This document shows, one piece after another, positions 16,701-24,313 of a stretch of 40,543 nt of DNA. How positions within the stretch are numbered: the first letter of the stretch is position 1; each line of letters begins with the position of its first letter. This DNA is from a virus: the IMG/VR virus record IMGVR_UViG_3300021368_002493, positions 1 through 40,543 of that record. The stretch is one strand, 5' to 3'. The position numbers were made by a program, and so were the translations under genes. The notes under the pieces are model-generated. The model was not told where the DNA came from. It ran no database searches and saw nothing but the letters and a program-made list of their open reading frames with translations.

Positions 16701-19700
16701 GGAATTGTTGCTAGAGTTGTATCCGCCAATGTTTATTCCGATCCATTTACTGGTGCTGAAGTACCTCAGGTTAATATTTCGGATGGATCCTCGTTCTTTG
16801 GACTCTTATTCAATAGAATTGCATCTACAACATATCCGAATGTTGTCCTCGACAATATTGCTGCTTCTACTGTAAATCTGGTAAGATATGATGACAATAC
16901 TACTGCGTTCAACAACAATTTCCCTGCAAATGAACAAATTAGTAATTATATTCTTCCTTATGATAATGAAACTGGAGATTTCCAAGATGGAGAATCGATT
17001 CGTAACTATAAGTTGGAATATGGAAGCGCAAGTGGAGAATTCGTTGCTGGAGAACCTGCTGTTGTTAGAAAACTCTCATTCAGAGACATTAGTGGAACTG
17101 GATTCTTTGGTATTGGACAAGTCGTTAGAACTTTAGATACCAAGGCAGAAATTCTTGGATTTGATCAAGCAAATGCTACATTGTATCTTGGAAAGATTGG
17201 CAGATGTCTCTCCACAGGTGAAGATGTACATTCGGTTACCTTTAACAATGAAGCAGAATTGGATTCTGCCCAATCTAAATTTGGAAATACTTCCTTAGAG
17301 TTAAGTGCTGCTACTACCGATTATATTTCTGTAGGTTCTTCTACAGAATTTGGATGGGGAACTGCCGCATACACAGTTGAGTGCTATGTTCGAGCAACAA
17401 CTACTGGATTGACAGGTTCTACTACTCTAATCGATTTTAGAGACGATCTCTCCGATAATTCACATGGAGTTCTATATCTTTCTGCCGGTCAAATTAGATA
17501 TGATGTTGGTGGAGTAAATATTGTCAACTCTGGACTGGTTGCTCTTAATAATGATACTTGGTATCATGTAGCAATTCAGAGATCCAGCACAGGCACTAAC
17601 GGAGTCAGTTTGTTAATTGATGGTGCTCAGGCAGCACAAGGAACCGATGCTACAAACTACCCATCCAGAGGTGTTCGTGTTGGTGCAAATGCTGGTGCTG
17701 CACAACCATTTGACGGTCACATTGATGAACTTAGATTGTCTGGTTCTAGCAGATATTCTACTATTCCTTTTGTTCCACAACCAGGAATATTCCAAGGTGA
17801 CGCAAATTCCAAACTGTTGCTGCACTTTGATGGTGCAGATACTCAGAGATATGACTATGATTGGTCTGGCGGAGAATCTTTCACTGTAGGAGAGGACTTT
17901 AATAATGATGCAATCTTAGCAACTACTACTGCTAACTCTGGAAACGCGGTTTCTGGATTTGATGGAAAAACGCATCGATATTACGATGCTGGCGATCTTA
18001 TTACAGCAAACCGTGATTATATTGCAAATGAAGTAGTTTATCTCTTGAAGAAGAAGTTCCCATATTTCACTGTTCCTGGTGGAGAAATTGCTTGTGAAGA
18101 TGATATTAGGGATATTCTTGATGCGTTGATTCAAGATATTCGTAGTGGCAGTAACTCAAATATTTGGGATGCATCTGCTCTCTATGTCGATAGAACTGTA
18201 AATCCGGTAACCTTAAATCATGTAGAACCTGAGATTAGAGAAACTATTTTTGCTTATGATAAACTCAAGGAAATCCTCAAGTATATTGTTAACAATGAAC
18301 TTTGGTCAACCAAGGGAGATCATGGATTAACACAGTTCACTGATGTCACTATTACCGATTCGTCCACAAATACATTTACGCAATTAACACCGACTAATGC
18401 AACATATGATCCTGCTACAGGAGACATGGTTGTAACGGTCTCTGGACATGGTTTGGTCGGTCCTACGACACATACCCCTACAGCAGCAAACTATGCGCCT
18501 TCTACGGGCATTATGACGCTGACAGTGAATAATCATGGATTCGTTGCAGGAGATAAGATTCAGATCAATGAGAATGCTCTGACATTTACTTGTGCAATGG
18601 ATGGATACACTGCCCAGAAGACATATCCTAGATCTAATGATCCTGGTGCTCTGGGATGGTTAGAGATCACTAACATCACCACAAATACTTTTGATGTTAA
18701 TGTTGGAGAGTCCCTGCTTGAATACTATACGGTAACTGCTTTAGATTATGATCCCACTAACAATAAAGCAGTGTTGACCATTGGTGACCATGAATTAAGA
18801 CCTGGAACTTCCATTAAACTTCAGAACGAGTCCCTGACACTTACTTGTGCAACTGACAGTCATGGTAGTGAGCACTCCTATCCGCGATCTGGAGATGGAA
18901 ACTATGATACTGCGATTGAAATTGTCAATAATGGATCTAGTCACACTCCTACAAATGTTTCTTACAATCCTCAGGACGGAGAAACTGTATTTACTATTGC
19001 AGATCATGGTTGGGCAGTTGGTGATAAGATTAGAATCGAAGACAATAGTCTTACATTTACTTGTTCTCAAGATGATAACAATTCTGAGCACACATATCCA
19101 AGATCTACTGATCCTGCTAGTGGAAGATGGTTAAGAATTACTGCGGTTACCACAGATACATTTACAGTCAATACTGGAGATGCTGGAACTGCAAAACAAT
19201 ATGATCATACTTTTGTGAGTGCTGCAGCAAATGCAATTACTTACAGAGATGGCACAATCACTATTAACCTTCCTGCTACTACTGATGTATCGGATCACAT
19301 CTTCATTCGTGATGAGTTAATTGGCGGCAATGGTGCTGTTGTTGCTGGTGGTAATTATGCACATGCCTTTGTAAGTTCTCAGGCAGATTCGCTTATCCTG
19401 AAAGGTGATTCTATTACTTTTGCTGATGAATCTATCGTCTTTACTTGCACTAGTGACAATAACGAGAGACAACTGGCACATCCTCGTTCTTTCAACGATC
19501 GTCCGTATAGAGCGGTTCTTGACCTTAAGTCCCATACTTCCAATACATTTACTCTTGATGTTGGAGAGTCTGCCCCAGATGCTCAGTTTGCACATACATT
19601 TGTAAGTGCAGAAACTAATGCGATTACTGTAGTTGACTACAATACCTTAGATTGTGCGGATGTATATGCAACAACATCTAACCTGGTAGAAATTCTTACG

Positions 19701-22700
19701 GATACCCTTAGAGAGGCAAACTCTCCTAACAATACTGCCGATGGAGATCATTTAGCAACTATTACTAAAGTTTCTCCTGCTTATGAGTTTGTTGGTGGAA
19801 CGGTAGATGCTTTCTATGAAGTTGGGTTTAATGTTGATTATCATGATACCAATAATGATATTGTTTATAGTAATCAAATTGATTCTGATGGAAGATATAG
19901 ATTTAAGGATGCTGCAGGTTTAATTCGTGCTAACCGTAAGGTTATCGTCGATAAAACATCTGCCGATCTTCTGACCAAGTATCCCGATCTTGCTCAGGAT
20001 ATGCCATTGAATGAAAATGGTGGAAGCACTGCAGGAACTGATCGTTGTAAGACCGATCTAGGATTACTGTTAGATGCTGTTGCAAATGACATTGAAAATG
20101 ATGGAAACGAAAATATCGTAGATGCTACAAGATTCTATCTTGGTACAAATGATGTTCTTGTTCAGATCAGATTCCAAGTTCATCAGTCGGTATATGCTCA
20201 TGAAAGACTTGGTTACTACATGAAGCAAGCCATCAACGGTGATCTTACATATGATAATACTGATGGAATTATTGTTGGTGATTGGGGCATCACTGATGAT
20301 CCTGGTGAGTGTGCAGATGTTCAAAATGCTATCGATACTTTAATCACGACTTTGAATGACATTCTCGCTCCTACTGGTAGTGATTATGCAGTTGCAGCTG
20401 ACAGACTCTACTTCAATAGACAATACATCGCAGAAGAATCGACTGGACTTACCACAAATCAATTCACATATGATTTGAATGGTGTTACCTATAGCGCATT
20501 TGTATATCCTGAAGGAACAAATGGCGAAATCAAGTGTCAAAGAGACCTGAAACTGATTCTTCTTTCTATTATTTCCGACCTTCAAACTGGTGGAAGTAAT
20601 AGTACGATTGATGCAATTGAAAGTTATTTGACTGCTACTGGAGCAATTGATCATGTTGAAAGTGAACTTCTCGCTACGGTATATGCTATTGAACAACTTA
20701 AATTCCTTGGAGAAAAAGCACTTGATAATAGACTCTATGAGTTTAATTCTGGATTTACCGATCCTGATTATTCTGCTGTTTATACTGATGAGCAACCATA
20801 TAGAGATAGTGAAGTAACTACAAATATCTCTGAAGTTATTTCTCGATATAAAGAATTAGTTGACATCGCTGTTAAGATGCTTTCGCCTGGAGGAGAACCA
20901 TCCAGAAATGCTGGTGAGTTGATCCTGTATAATGAAAATTACTACAGTGAGCAGATCACTCAATTGGTCAATACGCAATTTGGAACAAATTCCTGGCAAT
21001 ATGATACTTTCTTGGAAACTGTTGTAAACGATACAGTTCACGATCTGGTTACTACCGATATTAATGATAAGTCCTTAGCATATGCTATTGATTTTAGTTC
21101 AGTTACTTCTGAGGAAATTGCCGTTGGATCTGCTTTATACCTGCCCGGTACACCCAATTCATATGCACTTGTGTATGAATATGATTCTGTTAATGAGACT
21201 GCAGTCGTTGGAACCATTTCGGATACCTTATGGGTTGCAGGAAATACAATTAGTTCTTATGATGAATCGGGATGGTCTGGTGTAATTAATACTATTACTG
21301 CTTTTGATTGGTATAATTCTCCAAGCAATCTCAGGACTATTGAACATGCTAAGACAATTTTATCCGATGTTAGCGGTGAATTGTCTTCCCTGAACCTCTA
21401 CACCAATCCTGAAAACTTTAATACTGCTGCATGGTCTCAAAATAATATTAGTTCTATATCGACCTTGGTTGATGGACCTGAAGCAGGTGACTATGCAACA
21501 GCATATCAAGTAACTCCAGATTCTACTGCTGGTCAGCATTATATCGAAAGAAACTACAACCTTGCTTCTTTCGAGACATTTGATACTGATACTGATACAT
21601 TTGACACCGATACAACTCGTTTTGATGAAGGTCCTACTAACCAGACTTTGGATCAAACATTGACGGCATCCGTATTTGTAAGATCTGATAATGCTCCATC
21701 CATAAGGTTTGAGATTAGACTTGACAATGGGTCTCAAAGACTCTTCTTCGATACAAATCTTGTAGATGGTAGTGTCGGATCTCTGTTCATTCCTGCCGGT
21801 GGTGCAACTGGAGTTTATGGAGCAATTCCTTATGGTAATGGTTGGTATAGACTTTTCATTAGTGCAACCTTTGCATATGGTTTCAATTCTTTACAAAGTC
21901 GTGTTTACTTTAAAAATTCCTCAGGTTCTATTGACTACAGCACCGGTATTGTTCCCTCTTCGGTATATGGTGCAAAACTGAACAAAGGCGGTATTGACGC
22001 ATATACTAGTGTTCTTGGTCAGGTATTCTATTCCAATGCCCAATACAATATCCAAAAATTTGCTCTCGATACCTTAGAAGAGTATATGTATGCTGCTTTA
22101 AAAAATCAACTGGTTTCTCCAGCAGCAGAATCTGGATTCTATGAGTATGAAAATACTACTGCCACAACTAAGTTTGACTTCCTCTCAATTCAAAGAGTAG
22201 TTAAGGAGAATATCAATATTATTCGACAGCAAATTCTCACTGGATCTTACTACACTCAGGTCACCGCTTATAATGGTATCACTATTCCTACTAGGACATA
22301 TGGAACTAGAAATAAACCTGTTGGTATTGCTGGTGGAGTTAATGAGGCAGAATACTTCTATGGAACTTACAGCGATAGATATGCCGAAGTTAACACTTTA
22401 AGTGTTAATGAAGGATATATTGCAAAAGTCTATAAGAGATTCCGAATTGATGGTGATATCACTGACGGTCCTTACACAATGAATGAAACTGTTGCAAAAC
22501 AGGGTGCTCCTTCTATCACTGGAATTGTTTATGGATTCAGTCAAGACGAAAACTTCAAATATCTTGATGTTGAAGTTACCGCTGGTCCTTGGGCAATCAC
22601 AGATACGGTTATTGGCGCTGAAAATAGCACTTCTGCTCAAATCAGTGGAATTGAAAATAGATTGCAAATCATTGATCTGAGTGGTGAGTTTATTGCCGAC

Positions 22701-24281
22701 ATTCCTTTCAAAGGATATACCGGAGGATATACTGCAACTCCTACAACCTTCTTGAAAAATCAGGCATCTGTAACAGAAAATACTGGTGGTGTATTGAATG
22801 TAGATACTGCTACTCTGTTAGGTAGTTTTGAAGTAACATCTGTTGTTTATCCTGAAATTTCCAGACAGTACATTGATGTAACCAGATTTGGAGGTCTTCC
22901 TTTACAAGTTGGATCTAGAATTGCTTCTGCAGGACACATTAGACTTAATGTTGCTGTTTCTTCTGGGTTGGAAGATTTCACTGTCGGTAACTTTGTTTAT
23001 AAGTTAGTTGGTGGTATCCAAGATCAAAATAATTATGGAATTATCACTGAACTCGATCTTGATAATAATTTCATCTATGTCGCTCCTGTTCTTGGATCTT
23101 TTGCAAATAATGATTCTATTGGCGACTATGGATTGGCAGGATCCTTCCCTGTAGGTCAAGCAATTATCCTGACTGCAACTACAGTTTCTGGTGCTGGATC
23201 TGCAATTATTCAAGATATCAGAGATGTTGGAATCAATAAGAGATTGTATCTCACCGATATTGTGGGAACATTTAATCTCACCGATTACATTATTGGATCT
23301 AATGATCATAAGTCAATTGTTCTTGCAAAACAAGACTTGGTTGCTAGAGTTAAGAGATCTTCCCGAGGATTTGATGGAGTTCAATCTACATTTGATCTTA
23401 CTATCGATAATGGAACTACCTATTTGCCAGATCCTGAAGGTCATATGCTCATCTTTATCAATGGCATTCTACAACCTCCTGGAGCAACGAATGCATTTAC
23501 GGCATTCTCCAATCAAATTCAGTTCAATGAGGCACCTGAATTAGGAGCATCCTTTACCGGATTCTATCTTGGTAAGTTAAGGCAACTTGACGACATCAGT
23601 TTCGAGTTCGACTCTTTGCGTCAATCGTTTAACCTTAAGCGTGATGAAGTCTTCTATTCACTCACACTAACAGAAGGTACTCAATCTAGTACCATTAGAC
23701 CTGAAAATAATATCATTGTTTCTCTGAACGGTGTTGTTCAAGAACCTGGAGTCGGTTTTGAAATTGTTGGTTCGAGAATCATCTTCTCAGAAATTCCTCG
23801 CGTAGGATCGACATTTGTCGCATTCTCGTATGTTGGTTCTGAAGCAGATGTTGACGCTGCAGTAGTTGTTCCTCCGGTAGAAGTTGGTGATCTTATTGAT
23901 ATTGAGGGCGAGACTGAAGATCGTGAAGTTGCTGTTATTGAATCTTCAAACTCTTTGATCACATTTGATTATCTTGGATCTGTCTTTGGTCAAGGTGCGA
24001 TTGCTCAAGCAGCACTTACCACCGGATATATTGATGAAGTAACGGTTACTGCCGGAGGATCTGGTTACATCGCTAGACCGGTTGTTAAACTTGAATCTAT
24101 CAGCGGTTTTGACGGTCAGATTCGTGCTTTGGTTGGTGTTGCTGGTATTGAAATGAATACTGCTGGATCTGGATATCAAAATCCAGAGATTGAGGTCGAA
24201 ACATCAGTTCCTGATGATTGGACTGCTCCTAACCTTGCAGATTATGGGGAAGAACTCATTGATCCAGAGGTTCTTCCCTGA
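7761..24281 (+). CDS. Giant modular virion structural protein, main part
   Basis: A 5506-residue frame from ATG 7761 to TGA 24279-24281, continuous in frame with the gene at 5067 except for one TAA. Modules in order by residue: conserved opening with GSYYLPGDKLSVSKLGG (1-60); GGSGY repeats (232-450); YHYH-type domain with GWAFDGNPIYGPYG (about 533) and GRFCKTPDFPEGRYCYF (about 617); an EF-hand-type loop DENRDGLITQDE (715-726); a propeller-like region with KLSATGVKQWEKTL (933-1330); LamG-like lectin fold 1 (1334-1547); a second GGSGY block (about 2117-2357); LNGVVQNPG modules; LamG-like fold 2 (3154-3342); three helical repeats (3407-4334) separated by four TFTC...YPRS repeats; a jelly-roll-like domain (4545-4744); and closing LNGV(V/L)Q-PG modules and GGSGY repeats. 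Probable role is peripheral baseplate or fibre surface. The true start may be 5067 rather than 7761. Confidence 0.85.
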   Translation: MNVLGIVDAQQTVLTDTGSYYLPGDKLSVSKLGGSGEQPQLTTWLYNVKKLIEVSGITFGGINNQSATVTCNNPHGLLVGDQVTVYGANPIIYNGTFLVTSRDSETIFQYRLDQPAVIEPQGNILISVDLNKGKSDNNAVNNSISPYTTNVQNSFFNDDYVYVASTGIPNYKIGPFPESALLPGNQRKLNRFPLAPTTISAKDEITPGPIGTWVNGVSIWSYKSSTAKLFGAVTGIDIITRGSDYDAANPPVISITGGGGVDAAASVIVDGSITEITVTEGGEGYTSSPLVSIVGGNGSGAAATAIVTKGRLSRILINSGGTGYTTKPTITIVGGGGIGATAEAVVRGPIKEVNIDNGGESYIALPQITLSSGSGAVAQPIVNTDGRIISVAIIDGGSGYTSAPEVAVSGVGFGAVLRAQIATDGEEAGTVTGIEIVNRGIGYDQGTTSLALTSIGEGATFAPKVFEWTYNLQESTSFDAPFGSVFQGFNTQYGGEYAHLSNPQKLRFILGDNLYENTSGQILEQESSIEHSPIIGWAFDGNPIYGPYGFQDPTDQGSSIIRLGSSYQLKSNLVYDEVTNPVPVRIAGPLLTEEPAGTFVEDYVYTFGLGDLDQYNGRFCKTPDFPEGRYCYFVTIDAAEQGNAIFPYVLGPSYNSVIDKWNISPDAVQQNIPTGVIRYRDPYENVDIDVERNPNASTNGLTLENGDLLLFEVEDENRDGLITQDEIDDPDQIFEEPPLQLYDYFPVVKFDSKVDIEVDTITKFKDASVTSFNIENPGRNYQVNDRLVFDDQDTDGSGVSARISKIKGETVSSYSFENISGNSFGVLQTDVPHNLVIGDKVFVDYTPTMDNTNKEFVVRQYRGIEEIVINQTGSGYNEDIPPTIIIDGDGVGGELQAHVDSVGAISIVNIINSGTNYTSNPRVILSHPQIFKKADYYIAPVRSNDFVVINDTFVTEDKSSYICGVTKKSDGTEVAFVAKLSATGVKQWEKTLESIDGLDYAEFKNINVYENQIWVSGIVNSNVLVLDAYNPDIILCKYTESIDGLSATLSFQKAYAGISGSTREDVPTVLKRYSDNRVILAGYTNTNSSVPYDAFLSTIDAEGNFSIKRKIATSNRSEKLIDVVVSGTNIYFTLELSNTSTPNTINLGLGKATVGATSITIDWVKEYTLSGFSLVNPSIVIDEFNELYMVAGSFVTSNPSNKDSIFVVKSNTDGDVIWSKRFLEDTRFESLEVVGNSKIDIFGDLRVAYNCVDTDNDNQKVTKVLEIDYKGNNKSHYSISLDGNRSNPIEGWDVNALSTDVSGDTFVVGHSYKNQNEFIFDFAQTDSATDKTGHYTPTLIGNDATDSLTLLGDGVAKLFGKDVATPANWENAAVKILGTELSGKLDEEWTLEFMLYHDSANSDTHGQTQQTLVSIGDATDTTGGLWLYYDRTQSGPSGPLELIVTSNGTTINSTSSGATSVSTSLFADDTWQFVSLRRSGSTFTVYINGIQQITGTVGNVTLANKDLYIGNIPGRDGTAGTFRSNEQGQYYIDNLRLRSEAIAVTVPSDVLTIPTNGAFGLTYDWSDDAWFTGYLEKYSYISDDGLAGKFARLNGSTTMIGSGSAANSNLVVQVTSFSNITPTNAVFTITGVELGDIGLQTLDYDDADAGLTQDPITMSFVSDIIGSRTATVPSPGSQKLIATAVVKDRYFFKVTNTLKIDNVQELTLNQSANFTPGTNLVLSDADGLFINSGYIISVDVENKKVYTAVNNNAWSDDLNTGELATAQFNELSTYGIQGQIPDDVNEIERFTFPEIAATTSGVFDIDLATYDNPEGGTNNLDEFAKFKPWEDGLYSVRIDEVSTSEFIVGSVVSVGSSDVSFNAEYSTIQIGTLTGVEKITLITNLKKIVQVTSAANSDTVYVITDTKHYLNAGEIILIDGNPSEEIGGIVYDEYDGAFPVDSIVSPLEFTYKLNQVAVTSPATSASSVNIFVKSPTLKMYYGHQYLFDLSHSSMLGGNLSFSKDNLYKLEYSFNSINRVGTPGITGEGQPTPTVILKVDREVVTNISYYFDPSRPGENSPVIAGSYLDVVNSPYVGEFTISSTAGATITTGADTFKFPLINEPEGAAEVANTTYSTSSQKAVGSISDIRIVNPGGFYTKLPVVSGIESSRQIERVQINDPGTEYAVGEYTGIPISGDGEGGLVTITVADGTDDEGITVPGQIQSVVVTSPGKGYTTATIDLESIDGILGAGLTGSGADLQVVIPPFGSDASIFTKGTNVGKIKNLKNNNFGYDYPHDYTLRPEITFPINAQLTSTSILDSITVTDPGSGYSQAPAVVITGGGGSGAVAEALVRNGRLDQILVKDPGAGYSSEPAVELKSSFNYVINLDLGLLQFAFPHGIVNGAEVTLNVVDTGDGADFPVAAGAIGRLNGNTTYYAISGNANSLDDDQLRLAITQENAELGDYITFSNTGEGRQQVLTSSFGGAAQANVVTSTFLQGEQVYQGDSIENATATGFISTNNGWQIGPRIVKIVDYSGTFNIGQRITGVVSKSSGLISDISIAKGVLEIGSITRTTGQFIDDVGKPSEIIQKIQDSYYYQDFSYAIKSSVSIEEWKQILYNNVHPASFKIFGELSFNEYAFVPNKETAFQLTKSVQLAQEAVVPNIQSFALVEPIYSEFNNTEVLFRQKRLTSSENILTSVVQRLDDISNLFDGERIAFPLTVDGSTVVANQNQLMIILNGVVQNPGLAFTIQGDSVVFSEPPQPPASVKYVDIEFEEIATVRFTFDNISGIFPLVGNTLLGTESQARLTVTSVEGNDVLGYITQGTFIPGELTTVSATGFNANYNSSTAVTTTGLFIFGEQITNFSGDTAKVEVINLATEGEGAQGQLRYSIGTSTTSFEVIGVDGTEIEAGIFVVGEKYQMAAEVFEVTEISVGEESTTLTVIRGQDATSAGPQQENTPIYRTNIALNTELTLSKTAGTYQSTPGLFSIDLDDIIISAQSGIVARVVSANVYSDPFTGAEVPQVNISDGSSFFGLLFNRIASTTYPNVVLDNIAASTVNLVRYDDNTTAFNNNFPANEQISNYILPYDNETGDFQDGESIRNYKLEYGSASGEFVAGEPAVVRKLSFRDISGTGFFGIGQVVRTLDTKAEILGFDQANATLYLGKIGRCLSTGEDVHSVTFNNEAELDSAQSKFGNTSLELSAATTDYISVGSSTEFGWGTAAYTVECYVRATTTGLTGSTTLIDFRDDLSDNSHGVLYLSAGQIRYDVGGVNIVNSGLVALNNDTWYHVAIQRSSTGTNGVSLLIDGAQAAQGTDATNYPSRGVRVGANAGAAQPFDGHIDELRLSGSSRYSTIPFVPQPGIFQGDANSKLLLHFDGADTQRYDYDWSGGESFTVGEDFNNDAILATTTANSGNAVSGFDGKTHRYYDAGDLITANRDYIANEVVYLLKKKFPYFTVPGGEIACEDDIRDILDALIQDIRSGSNSNIWDASALYVDRTVNPVTLNHVEPEIRETIFAYDKLKEILKYIVNNELWSTKGDHGLTQFTDVTITDSSTNTFTQLTPTNATYDPATGDMVVTVSGHGLVGPTTHTPTAANYAPSTGIMTLTVNNHGFVAGDKIQINENALTFTCAMDGYTAQKTYPRSNDPGALGWLEITNITTNTFDVNVGESLLEYYTVTALDYDPTNNKAVLTIGDHELRPGTSIKLQNESLTLTCATDSHGSEHSYPRSGDGNYDTAIEIVNNGSSHTPTNVSYNPQDGETVFTIADHGWAVGDKIRIEDNSLTFTCSQDDNNSEHTYPRSTDPASGRWLRITAVTTDTFTVNTGDAGTAKQYDHTFVSAAANAITYRDGTITINLPATTDVSDHIFIRDELIGGNGAVVAGGNYAHAFVSSQADSLILKGDSITFADESIVFTCTSDNNERQLAHPRSFNDRPYRAVLDLKSHTSNTFTLDVGESAPDAQFAHTFVSAETNAITVVDYNTLDCADVYATTSNLVEILTDTLREANSPNNTADGDHLATITKVSPAYEFVGGTVDAFYEVGFNVDYHDTNNDIVYSNQIDSDGRYRFKDAAGLIRANRKVIVDKTSADLLTKYPDLAQDMPLNENGGSTAGTDRCKTDLGLLLDAVANDIENDGNENIVDATRFYLGTNDVLVQIRFQVHQSVYAHERLGYYMKQAINGDLTYDNTDGIIVGDWGITDDPGECADVQNAIDTLITTLNDILAPTGSDYAVAADRLYFNRQYIAEESTGLTTNQFTYDLNGVTYSAFVYPEGTNGEIKCQRDLKLILLSIISDLQTGGSNSTIDAIESYLTATGAIDHVESELLATVYAIEQLKFLGEKALDNRLYEFNSGFTDPDYSAVYTDEQPYRDSEVTTNISEVISRYKELVDIAVKMLSPGGEPSRNAGELILYNENYYSEQITQLVNTQFGTNSWQYDTFLETVVNDTVHDLVTTDINDKSLAYAIDFSSVTSEEIAVGSALYLPGTPNSYALVYEYDSVNETAVVGTISDTLWVAGNTISSYDESGWSGVINTITAFDWYNSPSNLRTIEHAKTILSDVSGELSSLNLYTNPENFNTAAWSQNNISSISTLVDGPEAGDYATAYQVTPDSTAGQHYIERNYNLASFETFDTDTDTFDTDTTRFDEGPTNQTLDQTLTASVFVRSDNAPSIRFEIRLDNGSQRLFFDTNLVDGSVGSLFIPAGGATGVYGAIPYGNGWYRLFISATFAYGFNSLQSRVYFKNSSGSIDYSTGIVPSSVYGAKLNKGGIDAYTSVLGQVFYSNAQYNIQKFALDTLEEYMYAALKNQLVSPAAESGFYEYENTTATTKFDFLSIQRVVKENINIIRQQILTGSYYTQVTAYNGITIPTRTYGTRNKPVGIAGGVNEAEYFYGTYSDRYAEVNTLSVNEGYIAKVYKRFRIDGDITDGPYTMNETVAKQGAPSITGIVYGFSQDENFKYLDVEVTAGPWAITDTVIGAENSTSAQISGIENRLQIIDLSGEFIADIPFKGYTGGYTATPTTFLKNQASVTENTGGVLNVDTATLLGSFEVTSVVYPEISRQYIDVTRFGGLPLQVGSRIASAGHIRLNVAVSSGLEDFTVGNFVYKLVGGIQDQNNYGIITELDLDNNFIYVAPVLGSFANNDSIGDYGLAGSFPVGQAIILTATTVSGAGSAIIQDIRDVGINKRLYLTDIVGTFNLTDYIIGSNDHKSIVLAKQDLVARVKRSSRGFDGVQSTFDLTIDNGTTYLPDPEGHMLIFINGILQPPGATNAFTAFSNQIQFNEAPELGASFTGFYLGKLRQLDDISFEFDSLRQSFNLKRDEVFYSLTLTEGTQSSTIRPENNIIVSLNGVVQEPGVGFEIVGSRIIFSEIPRVGSTFVAFSYVGSEADVDAAVVVPPVEVGDLIDIEGETEDREVAVIESSNSLITFDYLGSVFGQGAIAQAALTTGYIDEVTVTAGGSGYIARPVVKLESISGFDGQIRALVGVAGIEMNTAGSGYQNPEIEVETSVPDDWTAPNLADYGEELIDPEVLP
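8455..9110 (+). repeat. GGSGY-type beta repeats, block 2
   Basis: Six repeats of about 36-38 codons, among the most regular in the window: GGEGYTSSPLVSIVGGNGSG, GGTGYTTKPTITIVGGGGIG, GGSGYTSAPEVAVSGVG and neighbours. Each pairs a GY-x3-P strand with a Gly-rich turn and a strand of the type ATAIVTKGRLSRILI. A beta-helix or a chain of small beta sandwiches is plausible, but not shown. Confidence 0.85.
17979..20760 (+). repeat. Three copies of a helical module in the giant protein
   Basis: Copies lie at 17979-18303, 19893-20262 and 20395-20760. Each starts with a (R/A)YYDAGDLITANRDYIANE type helix, then a Pro/Gly turn, a cysteine-bearing segment (EIACEDDIRDILDALI, TDRCKTDLGLLLDAVA, EIKCQRDLKLILLSII), a Gly-Asn turn (IRSGSNSNIWDA, IENDGNENIVDA, LQTGGSNSTIDA), and a final helix with H-x-E/Q...YA-x-(D/E)-(K/R/Q)-L. 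The copies are about 30% alike by eye and differ in DNA, indicating old duplication. Confidence 0.8.
18540..19620 (+). repeat. Four TFTC...PRS beta repeats
   Basis: Between the first and second helical modules are four related units beginning near 18550, 18805, 19021 and 19405. Each has GD-x-I-x-I-x2-(N/E)-S-L-T-F-T-C, a polar loop, (Y/H)PRS, and in three of them a strand close to ITNITTNTFDVNVGES. One Cys per unit is kept. The spacer units have the pattern TPT-x2-YDP-x-TG-x-M-x-L-T-(I/V)-x2-HG. Confidence 0.8.
21576..21617 (+). repeat. Two-copy 21-base repeat inside the jelly-roll-like domain
   Basis: ACATTTGATACTGATACTGA(T) at 21576-21596 is followed by a close copy at 21597-21617 that diverges toward its end. 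The encoded stretch reads FDTDTDTFDTDTTRFDEGP and is acidic and of low complexity, unlike the sequence around it. It looks like a recent slippage expansion inserted in a loop of the domain at 21394-21990. Confidence 0.8.
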
Positions 24282-24284
24282 GTC

Positions 24285-24293
24285 CTATAAATA
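24285..24293 (+). promoter_or_regulatory. T4-type late promoter before the 405-residue gene
   Basis: CTATAAATA is a perfect late-promoter element, three bases after the stop of the giant gene and 21 bases before ATG 24314. The sequence downstream (AACTAAAAATCGTATAAAGT) closely resembles that after the tail-fibre late promoter at 39047. Confidence 0.8.
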
Positions 24294-24313
24294 ACTAAAA
24301 ATCGTATAAAGTA

